Below, one piece after another: positions 32,966 through 41,834 of a DNA stretch of 64,000 nucleotides; positions within the stretch are counted from its first letter, which is position 1; each line of letters opens with the position of its first letter. Source of the stretch: Kitasatospora setae KM-6054 (lineage in GTDB: Bacteria > Actinomycetota > Actinomycetes > Streptomycetales > Streptomycetaceae); contig NC_016109.1 in NCBI RefSeq assembly GCF_000269985.1, positions 4,092,001 to 4,156,000 of the forward strand, written 5' to 3'. A program made the position numbers and the translations under genes. Below the pieces are notes generated by a model. That model made no database searches and was not told where the DNA came from. It saw only the letters and a list, made by a program, of their open reading frames with translations.

Positions 32966-32990
32966 ATTGCGGCCACTTTCCGTCCGCAAT
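32966..32990. promoter_or_regulatory. Inverted repeat between DinB and WYL genes
   Basis: ATTGCGG (32966-32972) and CCGCAAT (32984-32990) form a perfect 7-bp dyad with an 11-bp spacer in the divergent intergenic region. It is a likely operator for the WYL regulator. Confidence 0.5.
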
Positions 32991-33008
32991 TGCCGGAGGA
33001 TGGGATCC

Positions 33009-33995
33009 ATGGCCGACACCAGCGCCCGCACCCTGCGCCTGCTCACCCTGCTCCAGTCCCACCGCTTCTGGCCCGGCGAGGAGCTCTCCGCCCGGCTCGG
33101 CGTCTCCGGCCGCACCCTGCGCCGGGACGTCGACCGGCTGCGCGAGCTCGGCTACCCCGTCGAGGCCCGGCGCGGCGTGGACGGCGGCTACCAGCTGGCC
33201 GCCGGGGCCGCGCTGCCCCCGCTGGTGATCGACGACGAGGAGGCCGTCGCGCTGGCCGTCGGCCTGCAGGCGGCGGCGGACGGCCCGGTGGAGGGCATCG
33301 CGGAGGCGTCCGTGCGGGCGCTGGCCAAGGTCGTCCAGGTGATGCCGGCCCGGCTGCGCCGCCGGATCGAGGCGCTGCGCGCCGTCACCGTCCCGGCCCG
33401 CTGGGGCGGCGACGGCGCCGCCCGGATCGACCCCGACACGCTGACCGCCGTCGCGCTGGCCTGCCGGGACGCCGAACGGCTGCGCTTCCGGTACGCGGCC
33501 GCCGACGGCACCGCCACCGAGCGGCACGCCGAACCGCACGGCCTGGTCCGGATCGGCCCGCGCTGGTACCTGGTCGCCTACGACCTCACCCGGCAGGACT
33601 GGCGGACCTTCCGGCTCGACCGGCTCGGCTCCCCCGAGCCGACCGGCGCCCGCTTCCTGCCCCGGGCCCTCCCGGCCACCGACGCCGCCGAGTTCGTCCG
33701 CAACGGGATGCGGAACCTGCCCAGCTCGTACCGGGTCGAGGTGCTGGTCGACGCACCCGCGGCGCACGTCCGCAAGCGGATCGGCAACTGGTCCGAGGTC
33801 GAGGAGACCGCCGACGGCCGCAGCCGGGTCCTGATGCGGGCCGACGCGCTGGAGTGGCCCGCGATGGCGCTGGGCTCGCTGGACGCCGACTTCCGGGTCG
33901 TCTCCCCGCCCGAGCTGTCCGCGCTGCTCGCCGCCTGGGGCGAGCGCTTCACCCGCTGCGCGGATCCGAACGAGCGGGCAGAATCGGCACGGTGA
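33009..33995 (+). CDS. WYL-domain transcriptional regulator (YafY family)
   Basis: 328 residues. N-terminal HTH_11 (TLRLLTLLQSHRFWPGEELS, LGVSGRTLRRDVDRLRELGY, VEARRGVDGGYQLAAGAALP), then the WYL domain (LRFRYAAADGTATERHAEPH, RWYLVAYDLTRQDWRTFRLD) and a C-terminal extension. WYL domains sense nucleotides or DNA ends. It overlaps the following MerR gene (GTGA), so two regulators are co-translated. Confidence 0.93.
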   Translation: MADTSARTLRLLTLLQSHRFWPGEELSARLGVSGRTLRRDVDRLRELGYPVEARRGVDGGYQLAAGAALPPLVIDDEEAVALAVGLQAAADGPVEGIAEASVRALAKVVQVMPARLRRRIEALRAVTVPARWGGDGAARIDPDTLTAVALACRDAERLRFRYAAADGTATERHAEPHGLVRIGPRWYLVAYDLTRQDWRTFRLDRLGSPEPTGARFLPRALPATDAAEFVRNGMRNLPSSYRVEVLVDAPAAHVRKRIGNWSEVEETADGRSRVLMRADALEWPAMALGSLDADFRVVSPPELSALLAAWGERFTRCADPNERAESAR

Positions 33996-34372
33996 CGACC
34001 GAACAGCTGCTCACTCCCGCCGAGGCCGCCGAACGCTCGGGGTTCAGCCTGGACACCCTGCGCTACTACGAGCGGATCGGCCTGCTCACCTCGATCACCC
34101 GCGCCTCCAGCGGCCACCGCCGGTTCAGCCCCGACGACATCGGCTGGCTCGGCATCCTGCGCTGCCTGCGCGACACCGGCATGCCGATCGCCGACATGCG
34201 CCGCTACGCCGAACTCGCCCGCGCCGAGGGCCCGGAGAGCCTGATCGGCCGGATCGACCTGCTGGAGCGCCACGACACCGCCGTCAACGACCAGATCGCC
34301 CTGCTGGAACGCCAGCGCGCCCACCTCCGCGACAAGATCGACTACTACCGCAGCGTCCTGCCCACCGACTGA
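33992..34372 (+). CDS. MerR family regulator
   Basis: 126 residues: LTPAEAAERSGFSLDTLRYY, GLLTSITRASSGHRRFSPDD, LRDTGMPIADMRRYAELARA, and a coiled-coil dimer helix (NDQIALLERQRAHLRDKIDY). No cysteines in the C-terminal loop, so a MerR regulator of the AdhR/aldehyde-sensing type rather than a metal sensor. Its GTG start overlaps the WYL stop. Confidence 0.9.
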   Translation: MTTEQLLTPAEAAERSGFSLDTLRYYERIGLLTSITRASSGHRRFSPDDIGWLGILRCLRDTGMPIADMRRYAELARAEGPESLIGRIDLLERHDTAVNDQIALLERQRAHLRDKIDYYRSVLPTD

Positions 34373-34455
34373 GGCCCGGGCCCACCGACTCGGGCCCACC
34401 GACTCGGGCCCACCGACCGAGGCCCGCCAACCCGGGCCGACCGACCCGGGCCGAC
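34360..34455. repeat. 14-bp tandem repeats at the MerR 3' end
   Basis: CGGGCCCACCGACT is repeated three times and then decays into CGGGCCGACCGACC variants. The first copy overlaps the end of the MerR gene. It fills the gap before the convergent TetR gene. Confidence 0.8.
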
Positions 34456-34480
34456 CAACCCGGTTCCACCGCAAGGCTGT

Positions 34481-35056
34481 TCAGGCCCGCAGCCCGTCCA
34501 CCACCACCCCGAACAGGTGCTCCCGCCGCTCGGCCAGCGCCGGGGCCTGCCCGCCGATCCAGCTCACCGCGCTGACCAGCGCGAACAGGTCGGTGCCGGT
34601 GACGTCGGCCCGGATCCGCCCGGTCCGCTGGGCCGCCGCGAGCAGCCCGCCCCCGGCCTCCCGCATCGCCGCGCAGCTCGCGTGCAGCGGCGAGGCCGGG
34701 TCGCGCAGGGTCGCCACCAGTGCCTCGGGCAGGCCCTGGTAGGCGCCCGCGCCGGCGCAGAACTCCCGCAGCCAGTCGACCAGGGCCGCCTCGGGATCGC
34801 CCCCGGCGGCAGCCAACTCTCCTCCCAGTTCGGTGAGTTGCCCGAAGCGCCGGGCGAGCAGCGCCTCCAGCAGCGCCTCCCGGGTGGGGAAGTGCCGGTA
34901 GAGCGTGCCCAGTCCGACCCCGGCCCGCCGGGCGACGTCCCGCAGCGAGGCCCCGGCGCCCTGCTCGGCGAGCAGGTGCGCGCCGACCTCCAGCAGCCGT
35001 TCCCGGTTGCGGCGGGCGTCCGCCCGCGGCACCCGGGCGTCCGGTTCAGCAACCAT
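34481..35056 (-). CDS. TetR family repressor
   Basis: 191 residues: N-terminal HTH (RNRERLLEVGAHLLAEQGAG, SLRDVARRAGVGLGTLYRHF, TREALLEALLARRF), then a helical ligand domain. ATG 35056 (MVAEPDARVPRADARRN) is chosen; a GTG six codons upstream is possible. Divergent from the oxidoreductase at 35190; two near-identical palindromes lie between them. Confidence 0.92.
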   Translation of the reverse strand: MVAEPDARVPRADARRNRERLLEVGAHLLAEQGAGASLRDVARRAGVGLGTLYRHFPTREALLEALLARRFGQLTELGGELAAAGGDPEAALVDWLREFCAGAGAYQGLPEALVATLRDPASPLHASCAAMREAGGGLLAAAQRTGRIRADVTGTDLFALVSAVSWIGGQAPALAERREHLFGVVVDGLRA

Positions 35057-35083
35057 GCCCACCAGCCATTCCACGTACGGTCA

Positions 35084-35143
35084 TTGACATCCGGAGCAGT
35101 GCTCCGATTAGCTTGCCCCAGTCTTCCGGAGCACTGCTCCGGA
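35084..35143 (+). promoter_or_regulatory. Promoter with two TetR operators
   Basis: TTGACA (35084-35089) and ATTAGC (35107-35112) with a 17-bp spacer form the oxidoreductase promoter. Operator 1 CGGAGCA-G-TGCTCCG (35092-35106) fills the spacer; operator 2 TCCGGAGCA-C-TGCTCCGGA (35125-35143) lies just downstream. Both share the same 7-bp arms, giving strong support for direct repression. Confidence 0.75.
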
Positions 35144-35189
35144 TTCTACGGCAGCGCCGTCCGGCCTGCGGAGGGGGAGAGATCCGACC

Positions 35190-36161
35190 ATGACCACCGA
35201 CACCATGTGGGCGGTACGCCTGCACACCTTCGGCACACCCGACGTGCTGGTCCGCGAACGGGTCCCGCGCCCGGCGCCCGGCCCCGGCGAGGCGTTGGTC
35301 CGGGTGCACGCGGCGGGCGTCAACCCGCCCGACTGGTACGCCCGGAGCGGCTTCGGCAACATCCCGGCCGAGCTCCGGCCGGCCCTCCCGCTGCCGATGA
35401 TCCCGGGCAGCGACGTCTCCGGCACCGTCGCGGCCGCCGGCCCGGGCTCGATCTGGGAGGTCGGCGACCGCGTCCACGGCATGATCCGCTTCCCCGGCTG
35501 GGGATCCGGCTACGCCGAGTACGCGACCGCCCCGGACGCCCACCTGGCCCGGCTGCCCGACGCCCTGGACCACCTCACCGGCGCCGCCCTCCCGATGGCC
35601 GGCCTGACCGCCTACCAGTACCTGCGCCGGCTGCGCCCGGCCCCCGGCACCACCACCGTGGTCAACGGCGCGGCCGGCGGCGTCGGCCACCTCGCCCTGC
35701 AACTGCTCAGGGCGGGCGGCGCCGGCCGGGTGGTCGCGGTCGCCTCCGGCGGGCACGAGTCCTTCCTGCGCGACCTGGGCGCCGACCACTTCGTCGACTA
35801 CACCGCCGGCCCGGCCGCCGACGCCGTCCACGACGCCGACCTGCTGTTCGACACCGTCGGCGGCCCGGACGCCCACCTGCTGCTCCCCGTCCTGCGCCGG
35901 GGCGGCCGGGTCGCCCCGGTCTTCCTCGGCGACTACCGCACCGAGCACGCCGTCGGCGAGCTCGGCCTGGTCTTCGACGACCGGATGTGGCAGGTCCGTT
36001 CGAGCGGCCCCGACCTCGCCGAGCTGGCCGCCCTGGTCGCCGCCGGCACCGTCCGGGTCGCGGTCACCGGCGTCTTCCCGCTCGCCGAGGCCGCCGCCGC
36101 CCACCGCCGGGCCGAACAGGGCCACCTGCGCGGCAAGCTGGTCCTGCGCGTCGCCGACTGA
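35190..36161 (+). CDS. NADP-dependent quinone oxidoreductase-like MDR enzyme
   Basis: 323-residue medium-chain dehydrogenase/reductase without catalytic zinc. GroES-like domain: LVRVHAAGVNPPDWYARSGF, PGSDVSGTVAAAGPG; Rossmann motif TTVVNGAAGGVGHLALQLLR (A-A-x-G-x-V-G), and FDTVGGPDAHLLL. A GGAGGGGGAGAG run precedes ATG 35190. Under control of the divergent TetR through the two CGGAGCA operators. Confidence 0.93.
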   Translation: MTTDTMWAVRLHTFGTPDVLVRERVPRPAPGPGEALVRVHAAGVNPPDWYARSGFGNIPAELRPALPLPMIPGSDVSGTVAAAGPGSIWEVGDRVHGMIRFPGWGSGYAEYATAPDAHLARLPDALDHLTGAALPMAGLTAYQYLRRLRPAPGTTTVVNGAAGGVGHLALQLLRAGGAGRVVAVASGGHESFLRDLGADHFVDYTAGPAADAVHDADLLFDTVGGPDAHLLLPVLRRGGRVAPVFLGDYRTEHAVGELGLVFDDRMWQVRSSGPDLAELAALVAAGTVRVAVTGVFPLAEAAAAHRRAEQGHLRGKLVLRVAD

Positions 36162-36180
36162 GACCGCCCGCGGCCCCGCC

Positions 36181-36960
36181 CTACGGCGTCACCACCGGGA
36201 AGTCCGGGTCGAACGCGTCCAGCAGCGCCCGGTACTCCTCCAGCAGCCGCCCGTCGCCCTCCGCCGCCGCCCCCGGCACGTCCTGCCCGAGCAGCACCCC
36301 GGCCAGCCCCGCCCTCGGACCGGCCACCGTCAGCCCGGCCGTCCCGGACGCCCCCTTCCGGGCGTTCAGGACGCCGTGGCGGACCCACATCGTCCAGGTC
36401 TCGTCCAGGTCGGTGATCCGGAAGCCGATCCGCAGGTCGGCGGTGGCGGCCCGGTCGCCGGCCAGGTGCACGGCGGCGAAGTCGAACAGGATGTCCACCG
36501 GCATGGCGAGCACGGTGTCCGCGCTGGCGGTGGCGAACCGGGCGGGCTGCACGCCCTCGCGCAGCTCCTTCGCGGCGGTCAGGTAGATGCCGCGCCACTG
36601 CGGGCCCTCCGCCTGGTGGCCGAGCTGCTCGTAGGCGTCGGCCTGCAGCTCGCGGGCCTCCCGGTGCTCCGGGTCGGCGAACACCAGGCTGTGCAGCAGC
36701 TGCGCCGCCCACCGGTAGTCGCCCGCCTCGAACGCCTTCCGACCCTCCGCCAGCACCTTCTCCGCGCCGATCAGCTCGACGTACCGGCGGGCGGTCTCCA
36801 CCGGCGGGTGCGGGTGCAGCGAGACCGGGTCGCCGTCCTACAGCCCCGGCTCCTTGTGGAACACGGCCCGCACGTCGTGGTGCAGCGTGCCGTGGTAGCC
36901 GCGGTTGTGCCAGCGCCGGCCGAGCGCCTCGGGCAGCTCGAACCGCACCTCCCGCCACCC
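36181..36960 (-). pseudogene. Broken alkylsulfatase (SdsA1/Bds1-like)
   Basis: The minus strand reads RRWHNRGYHGTLHHDVRAVF then HKEPGL-stop-DGDPVSLHPHPP and VETARRYVELIGAEKVLAEG, continuing through the alkylsulfatase dimerisation and SCP2-like C-terminal domains. Homologues have RGYYGSLSHNVKAVYQRYLG and WYDGNPANLHPLPP at this place. The Tyr of WYDG has become a TAG stop (36840-36838) and the entire N-terminal metallo-beta-lactamase domain with the zinc ligands is missing. About 206 residues downstream of the stop stay open, but no active enzyme is possible. Confidence 0.8.
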
Positions 36961-37033
36961 TCCCCAGCCCCCCGGCGGCCCGGCAAAGCCGGCTACGCCG
37001 TCCGGGGGACCCACCGGGCCGGCGGATCCCGGG

Positions 37034-37555
37034 TCAGCCCATCGTCCGCTGCCCGTCCAGGGACTCCCGGATGATGTCGGCGTGCCCGGCGTGCTGCGCG
37101 GTCTCCGCGACGACGTGCAGCACCACCCGGCGCACGCTCCACCGCGCGCCGGGCTCGAACCAGGGCGCGGCCGGCAGCGCGTGCTCGGCGTCCAGGTCGA
37201 GGGTGGCGAGCAGGCCGTCGGTGTGTTCGGCGACGGCCCGGTAGCGCTCTAGCAGGACGTCCAGGGTCTCGCCGTCGAGCATCCGGAACTGCTCGGCCCA
37301 GGCGTCCGCGTCGTCCGGCGCGCCCTCCGCGCGCATCGCCTCGGCGCCGCCGACGGCGAACCGCAGCCAGCGCTCCTCCACCCCGGCGACGTGCTTGATC
37401 AGCCCACCGAGGGTCAACTCACTGACAGTGGTCCGCAGTTGGGCCTGCTCGTCGGTGAGTCCGCGCGCGGTGTACCGCAAGAACCCGCGCTGCTTGTCCA
37501 ACGCGGCCACCAGGTCGGCGCGTTCGCCGGTGGGGCCGGGAAGCGAAGTCGCCAT
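37034..37555 (-). CDS. DinB family protein, paralogue of 32296
   Basis: 173 residues: LVAALDKQRGFLRYTARGLT, VSELTLGGLIKHVAGVEERW, PWFEPGARWSVRRVVLHVVA, AETAQHAGHADIIRESLDGQ. It shares most conserved stretches with the 201-residue protein at 32296 but lacks its acidic N-terminus. The metal His residues are kept. Likely arose by duplication; the 3' ends are nearly identical at DNA level. Confidence 0.88.
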   Translation of the reverse strand: MATSLPGPTGERADLVAALDKQRGFLRYTARGLTDEQAQLRTTVSELTLGGLIKHVAGVEERWLRFAVGGAEAMRAEGAPDDADAWAEQFRMLDGETLDVLLERYRAVAEHTDGLLATLDLDAEHALPAAPWFEPGARWSVRRVVLHVVAETAQHAGHADIIRESLDGQRTMG

Positions 37556-37801
37556 CGCTCAGCCCACCCCCACCGTGCTCGGCCGACCGGGGACGCTTCC
37601 GGGTCGCGCTGCCATGGCGCTGCTCCCTCCGCTCACGGGGATCCCCGGCCACCGGGGACCGGGGTCGGACCCGGGGCACCGCCCCGGGAAAACCACCTGC
37701 CCCGCCACGCTAACCACTGCCCCCGACCCGCGCCCGGCGACGCGCCCCGCGGAGCCCCCGACGAAGCACCCCGTGACGTGCTCGGACGCACCCGAACGCC
37801 T

Positions 37802-37855
37802 GTTGCCCCGCAGTGACAATTCGCGCACCCTGCGGGGTCATTGGACTGCGAAGCT
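37802..37855 (+). promoter_or_regulatory. Lipoprotein upstream element, copy 1
   Basis: GTTGC-N6-GTGACA-N17-GGTCAT-N5-TGCGAAGCT. The same element with identical spacing precedes the two following paralogues (39204 and 40563). GTGACA and GGTCAT are spaced like -35 and -10 elements. The gene start lies 97 bp further on. Confidence 0.7.
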
Positions 37856-37951
37856 TTAGTCATCGCCCCGGGAGACGGAACGAAAGAAACCGGCGGGGGC
37901 AAGCACCGAAACAACCACCCGATCCACACCAGTTCCTGGGGGGAACCATCC

Positions 37952-39100
37952 ATGTCCGCGCACGCCCGCCTCCGCCGCTCCGCCGCCGTCGCCCTCGTCT
38001 CCGCGATCACCGCCGGCACCGCCCTCCTCCTCACCGCCTGCGACCCCTCCACCGACACCGGCACCGACCACACCGGCACCCCCACCCCGGCCGCGACCCC
38101 GAGCGCCCCGGCCGTGCCGTCCGCGACCCCGAGCACCCCGGCCACCACCACGCCGACCACCTCCGCCACCGCCACGCCGACCGCCTCCACCCCGTCCGCG
38201 ACCCCGAGCACCCCGGCCACCACCACGCCGACCGCCTCCGCCACGCCCACCCAGACCCAGGCCCGCCCGCAGACCCCCGCCCTCAACCTCACCAAGGGCA
38301 CCGGCCTGACCATCAGCAACGGCACCCGCTACGTCATCATGGACGGCAAGAGCGTCGACTTCGGCACCATCGTCCGCGACCTGGCCTGGTCCCCCGACGG
38401 CAAGCACGCCGCCTTCATCGACGGCAACGGCAACCTCCAGACCGCCGACCCGGACGGCACCCACAAGACCCTCGTCGCCAAGGCCCCCACCGGCACCACC
38501 TGGTCCCACCCCACCTGGCAGGTCTTCGTCCCCAACGCCGACGACCAGCGGATGCTCCTCAAGCCCAAGAACAACCTCCAGTTCACCGCCAACGACCACG
38601 GCACCCTGCGCCTGCTCACCATCCCCGCCACCGGCGCCACCAACCCCACCGAACTCTCCCTGGGCCAGTACGCCGGCGAAGACGAGAAGCCCAACCCGAC
38701 CACCGGCAACCAGTGGGCGAACGTCGCCGGCCGCGTCGGCACCTCGGTCTACGCCAACAAGGACGACGGCCAGGTCTACATCCGCGACGAATACCTGCGA
38801 CAGAACGGCGGCCCGATCGCCAAGGGCTCCCAGCCCGACCTGTCCGACGACAACCACGAACTCGTCTTCGTCCGCTCCGTCAACGGCCACGACCACCTCT
38901 TCACCCAGGACCAGAACACCAACGCCAACGCCGTCGACCTCACCCCGAACGCCACCGTCGACTACACCCAGCCCGCCTTCTCCCCCGACGGCAAGACCAT
39001 CGCCTTCCGCGGCCCCGACGGCACCTACACCATCCCCACCAAGGGCGGCACCCCCACCAAGGTCTCCGACACCACCGGCCTCCCCGCCTACCGCGGCTAA
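37952..39100 (+). CDS. TolB-like beta-propeller lipoprotein 1
   Basis: 382 residues. Lipoprotein signal peptide with lipobox LLTAC (lipid Cys near residue 30), a Thr/Pro/Ser-rich linker of about 75 residues, then WD40/TolB-like blades: DLAWSPDGKHAAFIDGNGNL, LVFVRSVNGHDHLFTQDQNT, PAFSPDGKTIAFRGPDGTYT. Extracellular and membrane-anchored; ligand unknown. First of three tandem paralogues. Its 3' part and downstream region are almost identical to those of copy 2. Confidence 0.83.
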   Translation: MSAHARLRRSAAVALVSAITAGTALLLTACDPSTDTGTDHTGTPTPAATPSAPAVPSATPSTPATTTPTTSATATPTASTPSATPSTPATTTPTASATPTQTQARPQTPALNLTKGTGLTISNGTRYVIMDGKSVDFGTIVRDLAWSPDGKHAAFIDGNGNLQTADPDGTHKTLVAKAPTGTTWSHPTWQVFVPNADDQRMLLKPKNNLQFTANDHGTLRLLTIPATGATNPTELSLGQYAGEDEKPNPTTGNQWANVAGRVGTSVYANKDDGQVYIRDEYLRQNGGPIAKGSQPDLSDDNHELVFVRSVNGHDHLFTQDQNTNANAVDLTPNATVDYTQPAFSPDGKTIAFRGPDGTYTIPTKGGTPTKVSDTTGLPAYRG

Positions 39101-39203
39101 CCACCACCCCCCACCCCACGGCCCGCCCGGCACCCGCCGAACGGGCCACCCACCATCCCACCAGCACCCCTCCCACACAGGGGAGTTCGTCCACCGAACA
39201 TCC

Positions 39204-39257
39204 GTTGCCGCACAGTGACAATCCGATCACCCGGCAGGGTCATCGGGGTGCGAAGCT
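39204..39257 (+). promoter_or_regulatory. Lipoprotein upstream element, copy 2
   Basis: GTTGC-N6-GTGACA-N17-GGTCAT-N5-TGCGAAGCT, spacing as in copies 1 and 3. Confidence 0.7.
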
Positions 39258-39329
39258 AGGAGCACCGCCCCGGGAGACGGAACGACAGGAACCGGCGGGG
39301 CAGCCACCGTTCCTGGGGGGAACCACCCG

Positions 39330-40463
39330 ATGTCCGCGCACGCCAGCCGCCGCTCCGCCGCCGTCGCCTTCGTCTCCGCGATCACCACCGGCACCGCCCT
39401 CCTCCTCACCGCCTGCGACCCGTCCGCCGCCGAGACCGGCGGCGCCGCCGCCGCGGCCCCCGCCGCCGGCGCGCCGGCCACCCCGGCCGCGCCCGCCGTC
39501 CCGGCCGCGCCGAGCACCACCGCCGCCACCACCACCGCGCCCCCGGCCGACAGCGGCACCGACGCCGCGTCGGAGGTCGACGCGGACACGGGCGCCGGCG
39601 CCACCCCGTCGCAGCCCGCCGCGCCCCCGTCCGGGGCCGCCCCGGCCCTGAACCTGACCGGCGGCACCGGCCTGACCGTCAGCACCGGCACCCGCTACGT
39701 GGTGATGGACGGCGGAACGGTCGACTTCGGCACCGTGGTGCGCGACCTGGCCTGGTCCCCGGACGGCAAGCACGCCGCCTTCGTCGACGGCGCCGGCAAC
39801 CTGCAGACCGCCGACCCGGACGGCGGCAACCGGGTGCTGGTCGCCCGGGCCCCGTCCGGCGTCACCTGGTCCCACCCGACCTGGCAGGTCTTCTCCCCCA
39901 CCCCGGACGAGGCCGCCAAGTACCTCAAGCCGAAGAACAACCTGCAGTTCACCGCGGACGACCACGGCACCCTGCGGCTGCTCACCATCCCCGCCGCCGG
40001 CGGCACCAACCCGACCCAGCTGGTGCTGAACCCCTTCAGCGACGAGAACGCCAAGCCGCTCCCGCAGACCGGCAACCTGTGGCCGAACGTCGGCGGGCGG
40101 TACGCCAAGTCGGTGTACGCCAACCGGAACGACGGCCAGGTCTACATCCGCGACGAGTACCTGCAGCAGAACGGCGCGGCCGCCACTCGCGGCTCCCAGC
40201 CCGACCTCTCCAACGACGGTGACCTGGTGTTCGTCCGGGTCGTCGACGGCCACGACCACCTGTTCACCAAGACCGGCGGCTACGACGGCGAGGAGCGCGA
40301 CCTCACCCCGAACGCCACCGTGCACTACACCGAGCCGGCCTTCTCCCCCGACGGCAAGACCATCGCCTTCCGCGGCCCCGACGGCACCTACACCATCCCC
40401 ACCAAGGGCGGCACCCCCACCAAGGTCTCCGACACCACCGGCCTCCCCGCCTACCGCGGCTAA
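39330..40463 (+). CDS. TolB-like beta-propeller lipoprotein 2
   Basis: 377 residues: lipobox LLTAC, an Ala/Pro/Thr-rich linker, then the same propeller (DLAWSPDGKHAAFVDGAGNL, VYANRNDGQVYIRDEYLQQN, PAFSPDGKTIAFRGPDGTYT). Shares its 3' 120 bp plus about 80 bp downstream with copy 1, and a central block with copy 3. Preceded by GGGGGGAACC as a ribosome site. Confidence 0.83.
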   Translation: MSAHASRRSAAVAFVSAITTGTALLLTACDPSAAETGGAAAAAPAAGAPATPAAPAVPAAPSTTAATTTAPPADSGTDAASEVDADTGAGATPSQPAAPPSGAAPALNLTGGTGLTVSTGTRYVVMDGGTVDFGTVVRDLAWSPDGKHAAFVDGAGNLQTADPDGGNRVLVARAPSGVTWSHPTWQVFSPTPDEAAKYLKPKNNLQFTADDHGTLRLLTIPAAGGTNPTQLVLNPFSDENAKPLPQTGNLWPNVGGRYAKSVYANRNDGQVYIRDEYLQQNGAAATRGSQPDLSNDGDLVFVRVVDGHDHLFTKTGGYDGEERDLTPNATVHYTEPAFSPDGKTIAFRGPDGTYTIPTKGGTPTKVSDTTGLPAYRG

Positions 40464-40562
40464 CCACCCCCACCACACGGCCCGCCCGGCACCCGCCGAG
40501 CGGGCCACCCGCCATCCCACCAGCACCCCTCCCACACAAGGGAGTTGACGACTCGTCAGGCT

Positions 40563-40616
40563 GTTGCGGAGCGGTGACAGGGCCCACACCCCGTCAGGTC
40601 ATCCCGTTGCGAGGCT
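40563..40616 (+). promoter_or_regulatory. Lipoprotein upstream element, copy 3
   Basis: GTTGC-N6-GTGACA-N17-GGTCAT-N5-TGCGAGGCT; one base differs in the last box. The gene starts 216 bp after the element, much farther than in copies 1 and 2 (97 and 73 bp). Confidence 0.65.
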
Positions 40617-40832
40617 CTACCCACCGCCCCGGCGGCACCCCCACCGACCGCTCCCGGTTCGCGAATTCAGGGTCCGCGAACCGGGTCTCCCCGCGCGGCG
40701 GCCCGGACGGCCCCGCCGTCCGGGCCGTCAGCCGCCGCTGACAAGATGCGTACGAGGCGATCCCGGCCGTCGGCTCCGGTGCCCCGCCCGGACCACGCCG
40801 CCATTCCTTTTCCGTTCCAGGGGGGAACACTC

Positions 40833-41834
40833 ATGAGCGAACGAATCCGCCTGCGCCGGTCCGCCGCCGCCCTGCTGGTGGCTGCGGTCACCACCGGGTC
40901 GGCCCTGCTGCTGACCGCCTGCGACCCGGAGGGCGCGGACTCCGCCGCCGGCACCTCCGCGCCGTCCGCCGCCACCACCGCGTCCGCCGCCGCCACCGGC
41001 TCCGGCTCCGGTTCCGGTTCCGCCCCGGCCAAGCCCGGCGGCTCGCTGAACAAGACCGCCGGCACCCGGCTGACCATCAGCACCGGCACCGCCACCGTGC
41101 TGATGGACGGCAAGAGCGTCGACTTCGGCACCGTGGTGCGCGACCTGGCCTGGTCCCCGGACGGCAAGCACGCCGCCTTCGTCGACGGCGCCGGCAACCT
41201 GCAGACCGCCGACCCGGACGGCACCCACAAGGCCCTCGTCGCCAAGGCCCCCACCGGCACCACCTGGTCCCACCCGACCTGGCAGGTGTTCGGCCCGGAC
41301 GAGCCGCACGGCGCGGGCACCTTCCTGCTGTTCACCGCGGACGACAAGAAGGCGCTGCGCCTGATGTCCGTCGAGGCCAAGGCGGGCGGCAAGCCCGAGC
41401 CGCTGTCGGTGGGCGACTCGGAGGGCGCGAGCATCCCGCAGACCGGCAACCAGTGGCCGAGCTCCAACGGCCACTCCGGCATGACGGTGTACGCCAACAA
41501 GGACGACGGGAAGGTCTACTTCCACGACGTGGTCTCCCGGACCAACGGCGGCGACGTCACCAAGGGCTCGCAGCCCTCGCTGGCGGACGAGGGCGACCTG
41601 GTGTTCGTCCGCTCGGTCAACGGGCACAGCCACATCTTCACCAGCCCCGCCGGGGAGGGGAAGAAGGAGGCCGACCTGACGCCGGGCGCGTCCGTCGACT
41701 ACACCGAGCCGGCCATCAGCCACGACGGCAGGACCGTCGCGTTCCGTGGCCCGGACGGCGTCTACACCGTCCCGTTCGCGGGCGGGAAGCCGGAGCGGGT
41801 CTCCGACGCGGTCGGTCTGCCCGCCTACCGCTGA
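40833..41834 (+). CDS. TolB-like beta-propeller lipoprotein 3
   Basis: 333 residues: lipobox LLTAC, a shorter Ser/Ala-rich linker, and the same propeller fold (DLAWSPDGKHAAFVDGAGNL, VYANKDDGKVYFHDVVSRTN, PAISHDGRTVAFRGPDGVYT). The ATG at 40833 follows AGGGGGGAACACTC. More diverged in its second half than copies 1 and 2. It overlaps the convergent gene by 10 bp. Confidence 0.83.
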   Translation: MSERIRLRRSAAALLVAAVTTGSALLLTACDPEGADSAAGTSAPSAATTASAAATGSGSGSGSAPAKPGGSLNKTAGTRLTISTGTATVLMDGKSVDFGTVVRDLAWSPDGKHAAFVDGAGNLQTADPDGTHKALVAKAPTGTTWSHPTWQVFGPDEPHGAGTFLLFTADDKKALRLMSVEAKAGGKPEPLSVGDSEGASIPQTGNQWPSSNGHSGMTVYANKDDGKVYFHDVVSRTNGGDVTKGSQPSLADEGDLVFVRSVNGHSHIFTSPAGEGKKEADLTPGASVDYTEPAISHDGRTVAFRGPDGVYTVPFAGGKPERVSDAVGLPAYR

